Positions 53,553-54,187 of a stretch of 54,187 nucleotides of DNA are shown one piece after another. The notes beneath the pieces are model-generated. The model was not told where the DNA came from and did no database searches. It worked only from the letters and a program-made list of their open reading frames with translations. The first letter of the stretch is position 1. Each line of letters begins with the position of its first letter. The stretch is taken from contig JAKLKA010000037.1 of NCBI GenBank assembly GCA_023150915.1, positions 1-54,187 on the forward strand, given 5' to 3'. A program made the translations under genes and the position numbers. Origin of the DNA: Polyangiaceae bacterium. GTDB taxonomy: Bacteria; Myxococcota_A; Polyangia; Polyangiales; Polyangiaceae.

Positions 53553-53557
53553 GCGCC

Positions 53558-54007
53558 ATGTCCACGCACCTGGCGACGATCCACTGGAAGCGAACGACCA
53601 GCGACTTCACCTACGAGAGCTACAGCCGCGAGCACGCTTGGGCGTTCGGCGGCGGCAGCACGCTTCGCGCCTCGGCCGCCCCCGAATTCCGAGGTGACGC
53701 CGCGCTGCCGAACCCGGAAGAGGCGCTGGTCGCGTCCCTCTCGAGCTGCCACATGCTGACCTTCCTGGCGATCTGCGCGAAGAAGGGCATCACGGTGGAA
53801 GAGTACGACGACGACGCCCAAGGGCACCTCGAGAAGAACGCGGAGGGGCGCCTGGCAGTCACCCGCGTGACCCTGCGACCGAAGGTCGTGTTCGGGGCTG
53901 GGGCGCCCGACAGTGCCGAGGCCGTGGCCAAGCTCCACGAGTCGGCGCACCGCGGCTGCTTCATCGCCGCAAGCGTGAAGACGGATGTCCGGGTAGAGCC
54001 CCGGTAG
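53558..54007 (+). CDS. OsmC-family (peroxiredoxin-like) protein
   Basis: This 149-residue protein has the OsmC fold with both redox cysteines: LVASLSSCHMLTFLAICAKKGI and ESAHRGCFIAASVKTDV. The Arg/Glu positions typical of the OsmC/Ohr active site are plausible but not assigned. It probably reduces organic hydroperoxides in the cytoplasm. It lies 34 bp after the nucleotidyltransferase gene. Confidence 0.9.
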   Translation: MSTHLATIHWKRTTSDFTYESYSREHAWAFGGGSTLRASAAPEFRGDAALPNPEEALVASLSSCHMLTFLAICAKKGITVEEYDDDAQGHLEKNAEGRLAVTRVTLRPKVVFGAGAPDSAEAVAKLHESAHRGCFIAASVKTDVRVEPR

Positions 54008-54187
54008 CCGCGGCAGCATCCCCGCCCGGAAGTCGGGCCGGACGGTTGTGTGCTGCTCACCCCCGCTCCGACCCCGAAGCGTCGCGCCGCCTCGCGAGCC
54101 GGCGAGCCCATGACGCTGCCGCTGCCACAGACCACGGACGGCAATCCGGCGCGCCCCTTCCGTCGGGGGCGCGCCAGCAGCGTCTCT
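54008..54187. other. Right-edge region with no supported gene
   Basis: A small stem (GCCCG 54024-54028 with CGGGC 54034-54038) might weakly terminate the OsmC transcript but has no T-tract. An ATG at 54110 opens a frame to the window edge (26 codons) without a ribosome-binding site or -10 element, so it is not called. Confidence 0.4.

Noticed and set aside
54110-54187. Frame opening at ATG 54110 and running off the right edge
   Set aside because: Only 26 codons are visible, with no ribosome-binding site, -10 element or recognisable sequence.

Overview
The window comes from a GC-rich, gene-dense bacterial chromosome, most likely a myxobacterium-like member of the Myxococcota (Polyangia-type). 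This is inferred from the many Gly/Ser/Pro-rich lipoproteins, a Hanks-type kinase beside an FHA sigma-54 activator, several Uma2-family genes, a VWA lipoprotein and tandem GT-C membrane proteins. No rRNA, tRNA, CRISPR array or insertion sequence was seen, and no gene-free stretch exceeds 300 bases.

1-3.2 kb: a trypsin-like peptidase fragment runs in frame into a secreted protein, and a VAO-type flavoprotein oxidase lies on the minus strand. 3.2-19.8 kb is a nitrate respiration island. It holds an E. coli-type NarK, a second NarK with a soluble insertion, a RegB-like membrane histidine kinase and a response regulator of the form receiver-GAF-GAF-SARP (winged helix plus BTAD). These are followed by a Thermus-like narC-narG-narH-narJ-narI operon ending in a strong terminator, then a third nitrate-type MFS transporter fused to a UspA domain. 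Each of the three transcription units is preceded by the same direct repeat, GTAAGCS-N4-GTAAGNS with an 11-bp period, about 8 bp before a -10-like element. This is the geometry of SARP operators, so the SARP-type regulator encoded between the units is the obvious candidate to control all three. No nitrite reductase is present, so nitrate to nitrite conversion with nitrite export is the visible pathway.

19.8-26.3 kb: an L,D-transpeptidase-like lipoprotein that has lost its catalytic motif, a helical (HEAT-like) lipoprotein, a membrane Ser/Thr kinase and an FHA-AAA+ sigma-54 activator. 26.0-29.6 kb: metF with a coupled 75-residue protein on the minus strand, then mpl (murein peptide recycling) and a beta-barrel-like protein. 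29.6-31.9 kb: a calcium-loop (FG-GAP/VCBS-type) lipoprotein.

31.9-43 kb: a probable pyrimidine or beta-alanine catabolic set with an NCS1 permease, an M20 hydrolase, a beta-ureidopropionase, a CoA-acylating (methyl)malonate-semialdehyde dehydrogenase and a class III aminotransferase. It is interspersed with three Uma2-family genes, a DUF3820 protein and two cell-envelope proteins. Dihydropyrimidine dehydrogenase and dihydropyrimidinase are not in the window.

43-54.2 kb: a VWA lipoprotein, a HepT/MntA toxin-antitoxin pair, four multi-pass membrane proteins (three GT-C-like, two of them tandem paralogues, and a DUF2079 protein), a GSU2403-type nucleotidyltransferase with a four-copy operator-like repeat upstream, and an OsmC-family protein. 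Many genes in the second half have a TAnnnT hexamer only 5-9 nt before the start codon, suggesting leaderless mRNAs.
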